DNA of 64,000 nucleotides, from the NCBI RefSeq assembly GCF_000381765.1, contig NZ_KB907074.1, positions 434,001-498,000 on the forward strand, read 5' to 3'. Position numbers and translations under genes: made by a program. Position 1 is the stretch's first letter, and every line of letters starts with the position of its first letter. Shown here piece after piece: positions 9,559-21,391 of the stretch. The notes under the pieces were generated by a model. The model was not told the origin of the DNA. It did not search any database and saw only the letters and a program-made list of their open reading frames with translations. Source of the stretch: [Zimmermannella] faecalis ATCC 13722 (lineage in GTDB: Bacteria; Actinomycetota; Actinomycetes; Actinomycetales; Microbacteriaceae).

Positions 9559-10293
9559 CTACCAGCGCCCGAGCCTCGTGAGCAGGGTCGCGAGGGCTGC
9601 CGGGCCGGCGGTCGAAGTGCGTAGGACGTTCGTTCCCAGGCGGCACCGCACCGCACCGGCCTCCTCGAGCAGGGCGAACTCTGCCGCGTCGATGCCGCCC
9701 TCGGGCCCGACGACGAGGGCGAACGAGTCGGATCCCGTGAGGCTGAACTCGGTGAGCGTGCGTTCGGCGACCGGATCGAGCACGACGAGGGTGGTCGATT
9801 CGGCGAAACCGGCGAGCTGCTTCGTCGACACGACGTCGCGCACTTCGGGCACCCGCGCTCGCAGCGCCTGTTTGCTCGCCTCGCGGGCGATGGTCTGCCA
9901 GCGTGCCCGCTGTTTACGTTGCTTCTCGCCCTGCCACTTGACGACCGACCGCTGGGACTGCCAGGGCACGACCTCGTCGATGCCGAGCTCGACCGCCGCC
10001 TGCAGCGCGAGTTCGTCGCGCCCGCCCTTGGCGAGTGCCTGCACGAGCTGGATGCGCGGCGCCGGCTCGGGTTCGAGGAGCGCGTCGGTCTCGGCTCGCG
10101 CGGTGAAGCGGTCGCGGTCGGCCTCGAGCACGGTGGCGGCGACGCGCGTGCCGCGGCCGTCGAGCAGATCGATTCGCTCCCCCGCGCGCAGCCGTGCGAC
10201 GCTGACCGCGTGACGCGCCTCTTCGCCCGTCACCTCGACGACGTCACCGGTGTGCACGTCGTCGAGGTGCTCGGCAAAGTAGGCGTGGGCCAC
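9559..10293 (-). CDS. rsmE: 16S rRNA (uracil-1498-N3)-methyltransferase
   Basis: 244 aa. N-terminal PUA-like part (GEEARHAVSVARLRAGERIDLLDGRG) and C-terminal SPOUT knot (FALVVGPEGGIDAAEFALLEEAG ... LGTNVLRTSTAGPAA) that binds SAM. It methylates U1498 of 16S rRNA. GTG start at 10291-10293 shares one base with the dnaJ stop, so it is probably translated by coupling with dnaJ. Located between dnaJ and the HIT gene as in many actinobacteria. Confidence 0.95.
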   Translation of the reverse strand: MAHAYFAEHLDDVHTGDVVEVTGEEARHAVSVARLRAGERIDLLDGRGTRVAATVLEADRDRFTARAETDALLEPEPAPRIQLVQALAKGGRDELALQAAVELGIDEVVPWQSQRSVVKWQGEKQRKQRARWQTIAREASKQALRARVPEVRDVVSTKQLAGFAESTTLVVLDPVAERTLTEFSLTGSDSFALVVGPEGGIDAAEFALLEEAGAVRCRLGTNVLRTSTAGPAALATLLTRLGRW

Positions 10294-11387
10294 TAGCGGC
10301 CGAACTTTCCGCGCAGGCGCGAGAAGAGGCCCGGCTCGTCGCGTAGAAGCTTCGGCTCCTGCGGATTCTTCTCGCGGTCGGCGAACTGCTTGAGCAGGTC
10401 GCGCTGCTTGTGGTCGAGCTTCGTCGGCGTGCGCACCTGCAGCGTCACCTCGAGGTCACCGCGGGCCGAGCTGCGCAGCCGCGTGACGCCGCGCCCGCGC
10501 AGGGTGATGACGTCGCCGGGCTGTGTACCGGCCGGGATCTCGAGGTCGATGTCGCCGTCAACGCCGGCGAGCTGTGTCGTGGTGCCGAAGATCGCGTCGA
10601 TCATCGAGATTTCGACGCCGGCGAGCAGGTTGTCGCCGTCACGCGTGAACGTCTCGTCGTCACGCACGCGAATCTCGAGGTAGATGTCGCCGTAGGCGCC
10701 GCCGGCGGCGCCGGCCTCGCCCTGACCGGGCAGGTGCAGCCGCAACCCAGTGTCGACGCCCGCAGGAATGTCGACCGGCAGCGTCACCTGTGCGCGCACG
10801 CGCCCCTGCCCATGGCAGGTCTCGCACGGGTGCTCGATGACGGTGCCATACCCCTGGCACATCCCGCACGGGGTCGACGTGACAACGGGACCGAGCACCG
10901 AGCGCACCTGTCGCGTTACCTCGCCCGCGCCGCCACAGGCGGAACACGTCGTCGGCGAGGTACCGGGAGCACAGCAGTCGCCCTCACAGGTGCCGCAGCG
11001 CACGGCCGTGGCGACCTCAATATCGCGATGCGTGCCGAACACGACCTCCGCGAGGTCGAGGTCGACGCGCACGAGCGCATCCTGCCCTCGCTGTGCCCGA
11101 GAGCGTGGCCCGCGCCGGCTCCCGCCGCCGCCACCGAAGAACGCGTCGAAGATATCGCCGAAACCAAAGCCGCCTGCCGCCGGCTGGTCGCCGAGGTCGT
11201 ACTGCTGGCGTCGCTGCGGGTCAGACAGGGTGTCGTAGGCCGCCGTGACGTCCTTGAACTTCTCGGCCGCTTCCGGCGACGGATTGACGTCGGGGTGGAG
11301 CTGGCGCGCAAGCTTGCGATACGCCTTCTTGATCTCTTCGGGGCTCGCCTCGCGGCTCACGCCGAGTGTGTCGTAATGGTCTGCCAA
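10293..11387 (-). CDS. dnaJ: chaperone protein DnaJ (DnaJ2 type)
   Basis: 364 aa. The J-domain (1-70) has the HPD motif (QLHPDVNP) that stimulates DnaK. A Gly/Phe-rich linker ([16 protein letters not shown]) follows, then four CxxCxG-type zinc repeats (CGTCEG, CSACGG, CGMCQG, CETCHG) and two client-binding domains. The start is TTG at 11385-11387 with AGGAGG 8 nt upstream. The gene follows hrcA, so this is the HrcA-linked copy rather than the one in the dnaK operon. No CIRCE operator was recognised nearby. Confidence 0.96.
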   Translation of the reverse strand: MADHYDTLGVSREASPEEIKKAYRKLARQLHPDVNPSPEAAEKFKDVTAAYDTLSDPQRRQQYDLGDQPAAGGFGFGDIFDAFFGGGGGSRRGPRSRAQRGQDALVRVDLDLAEVVFGTHRDIEVATAVRCGTCEGDCCAPGTSPTTCSACGGAGEVTRQVRSVLGPVVTSTPCGMCQGYGTVIEHPCETCHGQGRVRAQVTLPVDIPAGVDTGLRLHLPGQGEAGAAGGAYGDIYLEIRVRDDETFTRDGDNLLAGVEISMIDAIFGTTTQLAGVDGDIDLEIPAGTQPGDVITLRGRGVTRLRSSARGDLEVTLQVRTPTKLDHKQRDLLKQFADREKNPQEPKLLRDEPGLFSRLRGKFGR

Positions 11388-11443
11388 GACCTGTGCCTCC
11401 TGGTATGCATTCGATGAAGTTCGTGTGTGGTGACGCAGTCCAC

Positions 11444-12472
11444 CTAGCGCGGCGCGTCGAAGATGCGCGAGAGGTATCTCGCGACGGCACGAATCGCCGC
11501 GATGTTGCGCTGGTAGTCCATGCGAGTTGGCCCGAGCAGCCCGAGTCGGGCTTCGCCGCTGCCGGAAGAGTAGCCCGCGGCGACGATACTAGTCTCCTCG
11601 AGCGCCGAACCGGGGTTCTCGTGACCGATCGAGACCGCCACCTCGCGAGCGTCGAGGTCGAGCTCGGCGACGAGGCGCACGAGCGCGACCTGCTCCTCGA
11701 TCGCCTCAAGCACGGGGAAGATCGACGAGAAGTCGTGCTCGCTCAGCGCAAGGTTGGCAGCGCCGGCGATGATCAGCTTGTCATCGCGGTTCGCGAAGAC
11801 CTGGCGCACGAGTGAGCCCAGCACGTGGGACGCCGCGTCGCCGAGTTCATCGTCAACGAGGTCGTCGTCGGCCGAAAGCTCACGCAGCTCGGCGGCCGCG
11901 TCTTCCAACCGCTTGCCGACGAGTCGCTCGTTCACGATGTCGCGTAGCCGCAAAAACTGCGTCTCGTCGGCTTCGTGTTCGAGGTCGACGATGCGCTGCT
12001 CAACTCGCCCCGAGTCGGTGATCAGCACGACGAGCAGCCGGCGCGGCGATAGCGCTACGAGCTCGATGCGATGAATCCGCGCCTCGAGCAGCGACGGGAG
12101 GTGTCCGATCGCGACCGAGCCGGTGAGCTGCGCGAGGCTGCGCACCGACCGGGTGAGGAGTTCCTCGGGGTCGATCGCACCCTCCATGAACTGCTCGATG
12201 GCGCGCTTCTGGGCCTGCGTGAGGGGACGCACGTCGGCGAGGTGGTCGACGAACAGGCGGTACCCCTTGTCGGTGGGCACGCGGCCCGAGGACGTGTGCG
12301 GGGCGACAATGAGATCGGCCTCCTCGAGGGCGGCCATGTCGTTCCGAATGGTCGCCGCAGACACGCCAAACTGATAGCGCTCCACCAACCGCTTCGAACC
12401 GACCGGCTCTCGCGTGGCGACGTAGTCGCCGATGATGGCGCGCAACACCTCTAGACTGCGTTCGCTCACCAT
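11444..12472 (-). CDS. hrcA: heat-inducible transcription repressor HrcA
   Basis: 342 aa. The N-terminal winged helix ([27 protein letters not shown] ... [18 protein letters not shown]) is canonical and is followed by the GAF-like dimerisation domain. HrcA represses groE/dnaK-type genes through CIRCE. Gene order hrcA-dnaJ is conserved in actinobacteria. ATG at 12470-12472; no ribosome binding site, but TAAACT is 7 nt upstream, immediately past the hemW stop, so it seems to have its own leaderless promoter. Confidence 0.96.
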   Translation of the reverse strand: MVSERSLEVLRAIIGDYVATREPVGSKRLVERYQFGVSAATIRNDMAALEEADLIVAPHTSSGRVPTDKGYRLFVDHLADVRPLTQAQKRAIEQFMEGAIDPEELLTRSVRSLAQLTGSVAIGHLPSLLEARIHRIELVALSPRRLLVVLITDSGRVEQRIVDLEHEADETQFLRLRDIVNERLVGKRLEDAAAELRELSADDDLVDDELGDAASHVLGSLVRQVFANRDDKLIIAGAANLALSEHDFSSIFPVLEAIEEQVALVRLVAELDLDAREVAVSIGHENPGSALEETSIVAAGYSSGSGEARLGLLGPTRMDYQRNIAAIRAVARYLSRIFDAPR

Positions 12473-12479
12473 GTCGCCC

Positions 12480-12485
12480 AGTTTA
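12480..12485 (-). promoter_or_regulatory. candidate -10 element for leaderless hrcA
   Basis: TAAACT ends 7 nt before the hrcA ATG, in the 20-bp gap after hemW. No -35 recognised. Confidence 0.45.
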
Positions 12486-12492
12486 CTTCGGC

Positions 12493-13707
12493 TCAGGCGA
12501 GCTCCCGGGCCACCACGTCGGCGAGGAGCCGACCCCGACGCGTGAGCCGCAATGTTCCCCGAATCGCGGACGGGCCGTCGATGAGCTCGGCGGCGATGAG
12601 TTCCGCGATACCGCGCCGTTCGCGCAGCTCCGAGAGGGGCAGGCCTTCGGCGAGGCGGCTGCGCAGCAGTACGCGTTCGGCGTAACGCTGATCGGACGTG
12701 AGTTCCTCCCGCGCCGCGGCGGGCGAGTTGCCGTCACGGAGCCTCGCGGCGTACGCCGCGGGATGCCTCACGTTCCAGAAGCGCGTGCCGTTCACGTGGC
12801 TGTGTGCGCCGGGGCCGAATCCCCACCAGTCGGTGTCGTGCCAGTACGCGAGGTTGTGCCGAGAGGGATGCTCGCCATCGAGCGACCAGTTCGAGATCTC
12901 GTACCAGCGGTAGCCCGCGGCACCGAGCAGGTCGTCGGCGAGCTCGTACATAGCGGCCTGGAGGTCGTCGTCGACCGGGCCCACCTCGCCGCGGCGAATC
13001 TGCCGCGCGAGTGCCGTCCCAGGTTCGACGATGAGTGCATATGCGGATATGTGGGTCGGTTCGAGGGCGATTGCCGCCTCGAGCGATGCCCGCCAGTCGT
13101 CGATCGTTTCGCCGGGCGTCCCGTAGATCAGGTCGACCGACGCCTCGAGGCCCACCCGCTTGGCCGCGGCGACCACCTCGGGCACGCGGGCCGGGTCGTG
13201 CGTCCGGTCGAGCGTGCGCAGCACGTGCGGCACCGCCGACTGCATGCCGAAGCTCACGCGGGTAAATCCGCCGTCGCGCAGTTGTGCAAGGTACGCCTCG
13301 TCCACCGAGTCAGGATTTGCCTCGGTTGTCACCTCGGCACCCTCGCGGATACCAAACGCGTCGCGAAGCCGGCCCAGCGTCGCGACAAGGTCGCTCGCGG
13401 GCAGCAGCGTCGGGGTTCCGCCGCCGAAAAATACCGTGTGCAGGGGTTCGTGGTGGCCCGCGCGGGCGAGAACGCCCGCCGCGAGCTCGATCTCGAGCGC
13501 CACCGCGTCGGCATAGCTCGACTGGCTCACGCCGCGCAACTCCTGCGCGGTGTACGTGTTGAAATCGCAGTAGCCACAGCGCACCCGACAGAACGGGATG
13601 TGCACGTACGCCCCGAACTGTCGGTCGGCGAGGCCGGTGGTTGCGGATTCGGGGAGGGCGCCGTCGCTCGGCACCGGATCTCCGTCGGGTAGAGCGCTAG
13701 GGGGCAA
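12493..13707 (-). CDS. hemW: radical SAM heme chaperone HemW (coproporphyrinogen oxidase-like)
   Basis: 404 aa. The radical-SAM cluster motif C-x3-C-x2-C is seen in HIPFCRVRCGYCDFNTYT, followed by FFGGGTPTLL and TTEANPDSV. HemW carries heme to acceptor proteins and is often misannotated as HemN. I place the start at TTG 13705-13707, which gives the family-like N-terminus LPPSALPDGDPVPSDG; it overlaps thyX by 11 nt. A GTG at 13672-13674 is the main alternative; the frame is open further upstream only as a shadow of thyX. Confidence 0.93.
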   Translation of the reverse strand: MPPSALPDGDPVPSDGALPESATTGLADRQFGAYVHIPFCRVRCGYCDFNTYTAQELRGVSQSSYADAVALEIELAAGVLARAGHHEPLHTVFFGGGTPTLLPASDLVATLGRLRDAFGIREGAEVTTEANPDSVDEAYLAQLRDGGFTRVSFGMQSAVPHVLRTLDRTHDPARVPEVVAAAKRVGLEASVDLIYGTPGETIDDWRASLEAAIALEPTHISAYALIVEPGTALARQIRRGEVGPVDDDLQAAMYELADDLLGAAGYRWYEISNWSLDGEHPSRHNLAYWHDTDWWGFGPGAHSHVNGTRFWNVRHPAAYAARLRDGNSPAAAREELTSDQRYAERVLLRSRLAEGLPLSELRERRGIAELIAAELIDGPSAIRGTLRLTRRGRLLADVVARELA

Positions 13708-14425
13708 CTCGACCGTTCGATTCGAACACCTCGGCCGTGATCGGCATGCGCTCAGCCCAGAGGGCTTCCATCTGCTCGGCACACAGCTCGATCTCGCGCT
13801 GCGGGAACGAGGGGAAGGTCGAACCATCGACCTTCCGTCGCAGCGACAGGAAGTTCATCAGGGATCGCGCGTTGACCGTGACATACATCGACGAGTAGAT
13901 GTTCAGCGGCAACACCGTGCGGGCGACCTCGCGGGCAACCCCGGCGTCGAGCATCCGCTGGTAGCTCGCGTACGCGGCCTCCGACTGTGCCCGAACCTCA
14001 CGCTGCACGAGCTCGACCTGCTCGGGCGTGCCGGAGTGGAACTCGTACTTACCTGGGCGGCCCTCCTGGCGCAGGTTCCGCTCCGGGGCGGGCACGTAGA
14101 ACACGGGCTGAAGCTCGCGGTAGCGGCCCGATTCCTCGTTATAGCTCGCCATGCGGTGCCGCTGGAATTCGCGGAATACGAAGATCGGTGCCTGCACGTA
14201 GAAGGTGAAGGAGTTGTGTTCGAACGGCGTCCCGTGCCGGTCGCGCATGAGGTAATTGATAAGGCCGCGGTCGCGCTTTGCGAGTTCGTCGGCGCTCTCG
14301 GCCGCCTCGAGGCTCTGCTCCCCCTGCGTCGACACGCGAGCTGCGAACAGCACGTCTCGGTCGGCGCCCTGCGCGCGCACGAGTTCAACGGTTACGTCAC
14401 TTCGGAATTCGATCGCGTCAGTCAC
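13697..14425 (-). CDS. thyX: flavin-dependent thymidylate synthase
   Basis: 242 aa. The ThyX signature RHR-x7-S-x-R appears as QRHRMASYNEESGRYRE. The enzyme makes dTMP from dUMP with FAD, NADPH and methylene-THF. GTG start at 14423-14425. TAGGAT, which includes the stop codon of the preceding small membrane protein gene, lies 6 nt upstream, so a leaderless transcript of its own is likely. Confidence 0.97.
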   Translation of the reverse strand: MTDAIEFRSDVTVELVRAQGADRDVLFAARVSTQGEQSLEAAESADELAKRDRGLINYLMRDRHGTPFEHNSFTFYVQAPIFVFREFQRHRMASYNEESGRYRELQPVFYVPAPERNLRQEGRPGKYEFHSGTPEQVELVQREVRAQSEAAYASYQRMLDAGVAREVARTVLPLNIYSSMYVTVNARSLMNFLSLRRKVDGSTFPSFPQREIELCAEQMEALWAERMPITAEVFESNGRVAP

Positions 14426-14431
14426 CCGAAT

Positions 14432-14437
14432 ATCCTA
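14432..14437 (-). promoter_or_regulatory. candidate -10 element for leaderless thyX
   Basis: TAGGAT, 6 nt before the thyX GTG; its first three bases are the TAG stop of the upstream gene. Confidence 0.4.
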
Positions 14438-14887
14438 GCTCTCGCGTTCCAACGAGATTGCCTGGCGGAGCGCCTTGCGAGCGCGCGCCGTGTCGCCTGA
14501 GGCGCGGTACGCGAGCCCAAGGAGTACCCAATTGCGCCACTGTTCGGGTGCCGCCTCGGTTTGGGCTTTCCAGACCTCAAAGTCGGCGTCGGCCGCAGCC
14601 CGCTCGGGGCGACCGCTGTTCTGCCGCGGCAGATTGTCTTCTGGCAGCTCGCCCGCCTCCGCCATTCGCTCGACGAGCCGGTTCGACTGCGCTACGAACT
14701 GCAGGTCGCGCACGACAAACAGAACTCCGACAATCGGGAAGACCGTGAGGGCAATGCCCATGATGATTCCCGCCACGTCGCCGCTCGTCACCAGCCCCCA
14801 CACGAGCCCAGCGATCGCCACGACGTAGATCGCCATGAGGGCGACTAGCACATAGACGCCGATTTTCGCGCCGTTGGCACTTCGCAT
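14435..14887 (-). CDS. small membrane protein with a TPR-like tail, function unknown
   Basis: 150 aa from ATG 14885-14887. Two hydrophobic segments near the N-terminus (IGVYVLVALMAIYVVAIAGLVWGL and IIMGIALTVFPIVGVLFVV) are followed by a soluble tail. Its end (WRNWVLLGLAYRASGDTARARKALRQAISLE) resembles one tetratricopeptide unit. No family was recognised. It lies 4 bp after dapB and touches the thyX promoter, so it probably shares the dapB transcript. An ATG 12 codons upstream would overlap dapB and is less likely. Confidence 0.75.
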   Translation of the reverse strand: MRSANGAKIGVYVLVALMAIYVVAIAGLVWGLVTSGDVAGIIMGIALTVFPIVGVLFVVRDLQFVAQSNRLVERMAEAGELPEDNLPRQNSGRPERAAADADFEVWKAQTEAAPEQWRNWVLLGLAYRASGDTARARKALRQAISLERES

Positions 14888-14891
14888 CCCG

Positions 14892-15620
14892 CTACCTGCC
14901 CGATTCCAGACCGAGCAGAGCATCGAGGCCGACCGTGAGGCCCCGAAGGTCGGGCGACTGTCGCAGCGCGAGTTCGATTCCGTGCGAGTACGCGCCCGGG
15001 CTCAGGGTCTCGTGCCGAATCGTCACGACCTCACCCACACCTCCAAGGATCACCTGCTGGTCGGCGACGACGCCGCGCAGACGCATCGAGTGCACGGGAA
15101 TGCCGGCAACGACCTCGCCGCGCGCGGTCTGGTCGGCAAACGGCGGCTCGAGCGCGGTGTCTCGTGCTGCGGCGATCGCCTCGGCGGTGCGCACTGCGGT
15201 GCCCGACGGCGAGTCGATCTTGCGGTCGTGGTGCGCCTCGATCACCTCTATCGAGTCGAAGAAGCGCCCCGCAATTGCCGCGAGGTGCGTCGAGAGCACC
15301 GACCCCACCGAGAAGTTCGGCACGACGAGCACGCCGCGGTCGGCGGGAATTTCTCCCTCGAGCTCGGTAAGACGATCGGCGTTCCAGCCGCTCGTGCCGA
15401 CGACTACGTTGAGCCCGTGTGCGAGCGCAAACGAAACGGCGCGCTCCGAGAACTCAAGATTCGTCACGTCGATGAGCACGTCAGCGCCCACCATCTCGTC
15501 GAGCGAAGAAGACGAGTCGAGCGCGGCGTGCAGTGCGAGCTCGTCGGTCGATTCGATGAGATCGACAATGACTCGGCCCATGCGGCCGGTCGCGCCGGTG
15601 ACGGCGACGTTGATCGTCAT
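14892..15620 (-). CDS. dapB: 4-hydroxy-tetrahydrodipicolinate reductase
   Basis: 242 aa. The N-terminal Rossmann motif VAVTGATGRMGR binds NAD(P)H, and the catalytic/substrate segment EAHHDRKIDSPSGTA is intact. It reduces the dihydrodipicolinate precursor in the lysine/diaminopimelate pathway. Start ATG 15618-15620 with GAGGAG about 9 nt upstream. Situated 60 bp after the histidine phosphatase gene. Confidence 0.97.
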   Translation of the reverse strand: MTINVAVTGATGRMGRVIVDLIESTDELALHAALDSSSSLDEMVGADVLIDVTNLEFSERAVSFALAHGLNVVVGTSGWNADRLTELEGEIPADRGVLVVPNFSVGSVLSTHLAAIAGRFFDSIEVIEAHHDRKIDSPSGTAVRTAEAIAAARDTALEPPFADQTARGEVVAGIPVHSMRLRGVVADQQVILGGVGEVVTIRHETLSPGAYSHGIELALRQSPDLRGLTVGLDALLGLESGR

Positions 15621-15680
15621 GTGTGATGGGCTCCTCAGGTGCGGTGAGTTGCGGCGCAGGCTGCGACGCGATGCGTTGAG

Positions 15681-16280
15681 TTAGACGTTTGGCGTCCAGG
15701 GCATGCCGGTGCGCTGATGGTGCGGCAGGTGCGACATCGAGCCGAATAGGGTCAGCTCGTTGGGGCGGGTCGAGCGGATACGCACGATCGAGAGCGCGGT
15801 ATTGCCACTTCGCAGAGTCAGCCAGCGCCATTTCGGCAGGTCGAGCGCGCCTGCGACGAGTGACCCGATGACGAAGTTGTGCGTGACCAGCAGCGTGTGC
15901 ACGTCGCCGCGCTCGCGCGTGAAGTATGCCGCGCGGGCATCCTGCATCTGCGCCTCGCCGGCCTCCACCGTCTCGGCGTCGACGCCCGAGAAGAAACTGT
16001 CGTAGCCCTCCGGAGCGCCCTCCTTCGACGAGGGGATGCAGTCGAACAGCAGGTTCGACGGCTCGATCGCGGGGCCTTGCACGTACTCGTGGAGGATGTC
16101 GGAGGTCTCGAGCGCGCGGTCGAGCGGCGAGGTAAACGCGCGGTCGAACGGCACCTCGCGCAGGCGCGCGCCGAGCGCGTGTGCCTGGGCGCGGCCGCGC
16201 TCCGAGAGTGGGCCGTCGTTGACGCCGAACTCCGCGTCGCGCTGCTCGCCGTGACGCACGAGGTACAGGAAGTGACTCAT
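15681..16280 (-). CDS. histidine phosphatase family protein
   Basis: 199 aa. Opens with FLYLVRHGEQRDAEFG, the RHG phospho-histidine motif, and has a later conserved histidine in LLVTHNFVIGSL, plus R and E positions (SPLDRALETSDIL). The branch comprises phosphoglycerate-mutase-like phosphatases; the substrate cannot be told. The ATG overlaps the end of the M16 peptidase gene by 4 nt, so the two are probably co-translated. Confidence 0.92.
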   Translation of the reverse strand: MSHFLYLVRHGEQRDAEFGVNDGPLSERGRAQAHALGARLREVPFDRAFTSPLDRALETSDILHEYVQGPAIEPSNLLFDCIPSSKEGAPEGYDSFFSGVDAETVEAGEAQMQDARAAYFTRERGDVHTLLVTHNFVIGSLVAGALDLPKWRWLTLRSGNTALSIVRIRSTRPNELTLFGSMSHLPHHQRTGMPWTPNV

Positions 16281-17623
16281 ACGAGTGCCTCCAACTCTTC
16301 GCGGGCCGCCTTCGTTACCGGCCCGATAGTTTCTGCGGTCAGGCGGCCGAGCAGGAGGCCCGCGAGCCCCCGCACGTCCTCGGCGGTGACCTCAGTGAGC
16401 CGCGCAACCGAAGTGTCGAGGTCGATGAACTCGCCGAGCACGAGGTCGGCCCGGGCGAGTCGGTTCATGCGGGAGTGCATCGACTCGAGCGCGAGGGCGC
16501 CGCCGCCTGCCGCGGACGTCTTCGCATCGGCAAGTTCTGCGTCGGTCACACCTTCGCTCGCGATGCGCTCGAGCTCACCGCGAATCACCCGAATCGCTTC
16601 CGCCGCCTTCTCGGGCAGGCACGCAAGGTTCACTCCGGTGATGCCGGCGTCGGCGTGGCTCGCGGCGAACGAGTACACCGAGTACACGAGGCCGCGGCGT
16701 TCGCGCACCTCATGGAAGAGGCGAGACGACATGCCACCGCCGAGGATGTGGTGCAGCAGCCCGAATGCGTGTCGGCGTGGGTCACCCGCGGCGAGGCCGG
16801 CGGTGGCGAGGATGAGGTTGGTCTGTTCGAGCGGGCGCTCGAGCATCTCGAGCGGCTGTCGACGGGCAATCTCGAGCCCAGGGTCGGCCTCGCGGCGCGC
16901 AACGGGCGCGCGCTCGGTGTCGAGGTTCCATCCGCCCGCACGCAGCCCCGCCTCGAGCCGCTCGAGGGCCGCCTCGTGGTCGACACGACCCGCGATCGCG
17001 ACAACGAGCGTCGATGGCCGGTAGTTGCGACGATAGAACTCCCAGACCTCGTCGCGCAGCGACGCCTGGATCGACTCCGGCGTGCCGGCGATTGGGCGGG
17101 CGAGCGCGTGGTCACCGAAGTAGTTCTCGTAGAAGCGTTCCCAGAGCACGTCGACGGGGTCGTCTTCACTCATGGCGATCTCTTCGAGAATCACGCCCCG
17201 CTCAAGCTCGAACTCTCCGGGGTCGAGCAGCGAACCGGTAAGCATGTCACTGAGCACGTCGATCCCCATGCCGAGGTCTTCCGCCCGCACCCGCGCGTGA
17301 TACACCGTCTGCTCCCGCGAAGTCGCGGCGTTGAAATCACCGCCGACGCGTTCAAATTCCAGCGCGATCGTGCGGGCATCCCGCGTCGGGGTGCCTTTGA
17401 ACAACAGATGTTCAAGGAAGTGGCTCGAGCCGTACTCGCGGTCGCGCTCGTCGCGCGACCCGAGCGGTACGTAACAGCCGATCGAGACCGAAGCCGCTCC
17501 CGGCACATCCTCGGTAATGAGTCGCACCCCGCTCGGTAGCACGGTTCGCCGCAGCCGCGCTCCCCCGGAAATCTCTTCGTCGAGGTTGGGAAGTGTGAGC
17601 GGCAACGGAACGGGTGCAGACAT
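16277..17623 (-). CDS. M16-family zinc metallopeptidase (pitrilysin-like)
   Basis: 448 aa. The inverted zinc motif HxxEH is present in SSHFLEHLLFKGT (about residue 68), with the downstream glutamate region NAATSREQTVYHARV typical of processing-peptidase-like single-domain M16B proteins. A second M16 C-terminal domain (about 210-390) follows. In actinobacteria this gene sits next to pnp, as here. ATG 17621-17623; TAAACT lies 9 nt upstream. Confidence 0.94.
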   Translation of the reverse strand: MSAPVPLPLTLPNLDEEISGGARLRRTVLPSGVRLITEDVPGAASVSIGCYVPLGSRDERDREYGSSHFLEHLLFKGTPTRDARTIALEFERVGGDFNAATSREQTVYHARVRAEDLGMGIDVLSDMLTGSLLDPGEFELERGVILEEIAMSEDDPVDVLWERFYENYFGDHALARPIAGTPESIQASLRDEVWEFYRRNYRPSTLVVAIAGRVDHEAALERLEAGLRAGGWNLDTERAPVARREADPGLEIARRQPLEMLERPLEQTNLILATAGLAAGDPRRHAFGLLHHILGGGMSSRLFHEVRERRGLVYSVYSFAASHADAGITGVNLACLPEKAAEAIRVIRGELERIASEGVTDAELADAKTSAAGGGALALESMHSRMNRLARADLVLGEFIDLDTSVARLTEVTAEDVRGLAGLLLGRLTAETIGPVTKAAREELEALV

Positions 17624-17647
17624 ATCGACCCGAGTTTACCGGAACGG

Positions 17648-17680
17648 CCGAGGGGCCCGCGCAACGCGCGGACCCCTCGG
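17648..17680 (-). terminator. strong hairpin between pnp and the M16 peptidase gene
   Basis: Fifteen-position stem with one mismatch (17648-17662 with 17666-17680) and loop AAC, starting 18 nt beyond the pnp stop. The stem is very G/C-rich; no U-run follows, so it may be a weak terminator or a 3'-end stabilising structure. Confidence 0.6.
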
Positions 17681-17697
17681 TCGGTTGAACGAGATTA

Positions 17698-19956
<2,259 letters not shown>

Positions 19957-20129
19957 AGGTCTCCTCCTTTGTGTCGCTCGCACGCACACAACACCTGTCG
20001 AGACTCCCTCGGCTGACCATCAGTAGTCGCGATCCGGCTGGGCGCTCGAGGCACGTCCGGCTCGTCACCACCGACAATCAGCAATGCTGAGTCGCGTGCG
20101 AATTGGTACGAACTTGCCCAGCCTACCAG

Positions 20130-20146
20130 CGCCCGCCTGACGGGCG
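20130..20146 (-). terminator. small hairpin after metB
   Basis: CGCCCG/CGGGCG stem (6 bp, 5-nt loop) beginning 2 nt past the metB stop. No U-tract; likely a 3'-end structure or weak terminator. Confidence 0.35.
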
Positions 20147-20147
20147 G

Positions 20148-21311
20148 CTATTTGGCCGCCGCGTCGAGCGCTGCCGTGAGGTCGGCAATGAGGTCTTCGA
20201 CGGGCTCGATGCCGATCGAGAACCGGAGCAGGCCATCAGTGATTCCTGCGGCCGCCTGCGCCTCGGGGGTCATCGATGCGTGGGTCATCGTCGCGGGGTG
20301 TGCGACGAGCGACTCGGTACCACCGAGCGACTCGGCGAGCGAGAACAACTCGACCGCGTCGAGGAAGCTGCGAACGGCAGCCTCACCGCCGGCGAGCTCG
20401 ATTGAGAACATCGCGCCGAACCCGCTCTGCTGCTTCTTAGCGATCTCGTGGCCGGGGTGGTCGGGCAAGCCCGGGAAGTTGAGCTGCTTGACGGCGGGGT
20501 GCGACTTGACGGCCTCGACCACGCGGAGCGTGTTCTCTTGGTGACGCTCGAACCGCACCTCGAGGGTGCGCAGTCCGCGAATCACAAGGTAGGAGTCAGC
20601 CGGGCTCGCCGTGAGCCCGAGCACGTTACCCCACCAGTCGAACTGCTCGGCGAGCTCGGCGGTCTTGCCGACCACGGCACCCTGCACGACATCGGAGTGC
20701 CCATTGAGGTACTTCGTCACCGAGTGCACGACGACGTCGGCGCCGAGCTCGAAGGGGCGCTGTGCCAGGGGCGTGAGGAACGTGTTGTCGACAACGACGA
20801 GCGCGTCGCCCGCGTGCGCCGCGTCTGCGATTGCCTGCACGTCGGTAACGCGAAGGAGGGGGTTCGACGGCGTCTCGAGCCACACGACGCGCGGCTCGAG
20901 TTCTGCGATTCGCGCCTTCGCTGCCTCGGTGTCGGTGAAATCGACCGGCTCGAACCGGTAGAGGCCCTTCGCGCCGAGCTGCTCAAAGAGGCGCCAGCTG
21001 CCGCCATAACAGTCGTGCGGATACGCGACAACGTCGCCCGGGCGCAGGAGCGCGAGCGTTACGAGGGTGACCGCACCCATACCGGTCGCGACGACGGTCG
21101 CGCCCGCACCGCCCTCGAGCTCGGCAATCGCCTCACCGAGGAGGGCCCGCGTCGGGTTCCCCGAGCGGGTGTAGTCGAACTGGCGCGGCTCTCCGAACTT
21201 CGCGAACGTGTAGTTCGTCGAGAGGTACACGGGAGGAACGACCGCGCCCTGCGCGGTGTCCGACTCGATACCGGCTCGGGTTGCACGGGTAAGGCTCGAA
21301 AACTCGGTCAT
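20148..21311 (-). CDS. metB: cystathionine gamma-synthase
   Basis: 387 aa from ATG 21309-21311, with AGGAG 4 nt upstream. PLP-lysine motif HSVTKYLNGHSDVVQGAVV, plus PPVYLSTNYTF, YTRSGNPTR and VETPSNPLL-like WLETPSNPLLRVTD of the Cys/Met metabolism PLP family. Joins cysteine with an activated homoserine in methionine synthesis. A cystathionine gamma-lyase activity cannot be excluded from sequence. An ATG 11 codons upstream is in frame but lacks a site. Confidence 0.93.
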   Translation of the reverse strand: MTEFSSLTRATRAGIESDTAQGAVVPPVYLSTNYTFAKFGEPRQFDYTRSGNPTRALLGEAIAELEGGAGATVVATGMGAVTLVTLALLRPGDVVAYPHDCYGGSWRLFEQLGAKGLYRFEPVDFTDTEAAKARIAELEPRVVWLETPSNPLLRVTDVQAIADAAHAGDALVVVDNTFLTPLAQRPFELGADVVVHSVTKYLNGHSDVVQGAVVGKTAELAEQFDWWGNVLGLTASPADSYLVIRGLRTLEVRFERHQENTLRVVEAVKSHPAVKQLNFPGLPDHPGHEIAKKQQSGFGAMFSIELAGGEAAVRSFLDAVELFSLAESLGGTESLVAHPATMTHASMTPEAQAAAGITDGLLRFSIGIEPVEDLIADLTAALDAAAK

Positions 21312-21391
21312 GATGCTCCTGAAAACGACGACTGCTGGTCGCAACCCTAACTACGCGCCCGAGCCCCGCTCGACGTGGACGACGCATTGCG

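Noticed and set aside
12473-12492. CIRCE operator before hrcA
   Set aside because: No TTAGCACTC-N9-GAGTGCTAA-like inverted repeat in the short gap or just upstream.
13716-13732. SOS box at the palindrome GTTCGATTCGAAC
   Set aside because: The half-sites are in the opposite order to the actinobacterial LexA consensus (CGAAC...GTTCG), and it lies inside the thyX/hemW overlap region.
21312-21391. SAM riboswitch or other leader before metB
   Set aside because: The gap to the PPK2 stop is only 80 bp and no conserved riboswitch core was seen.
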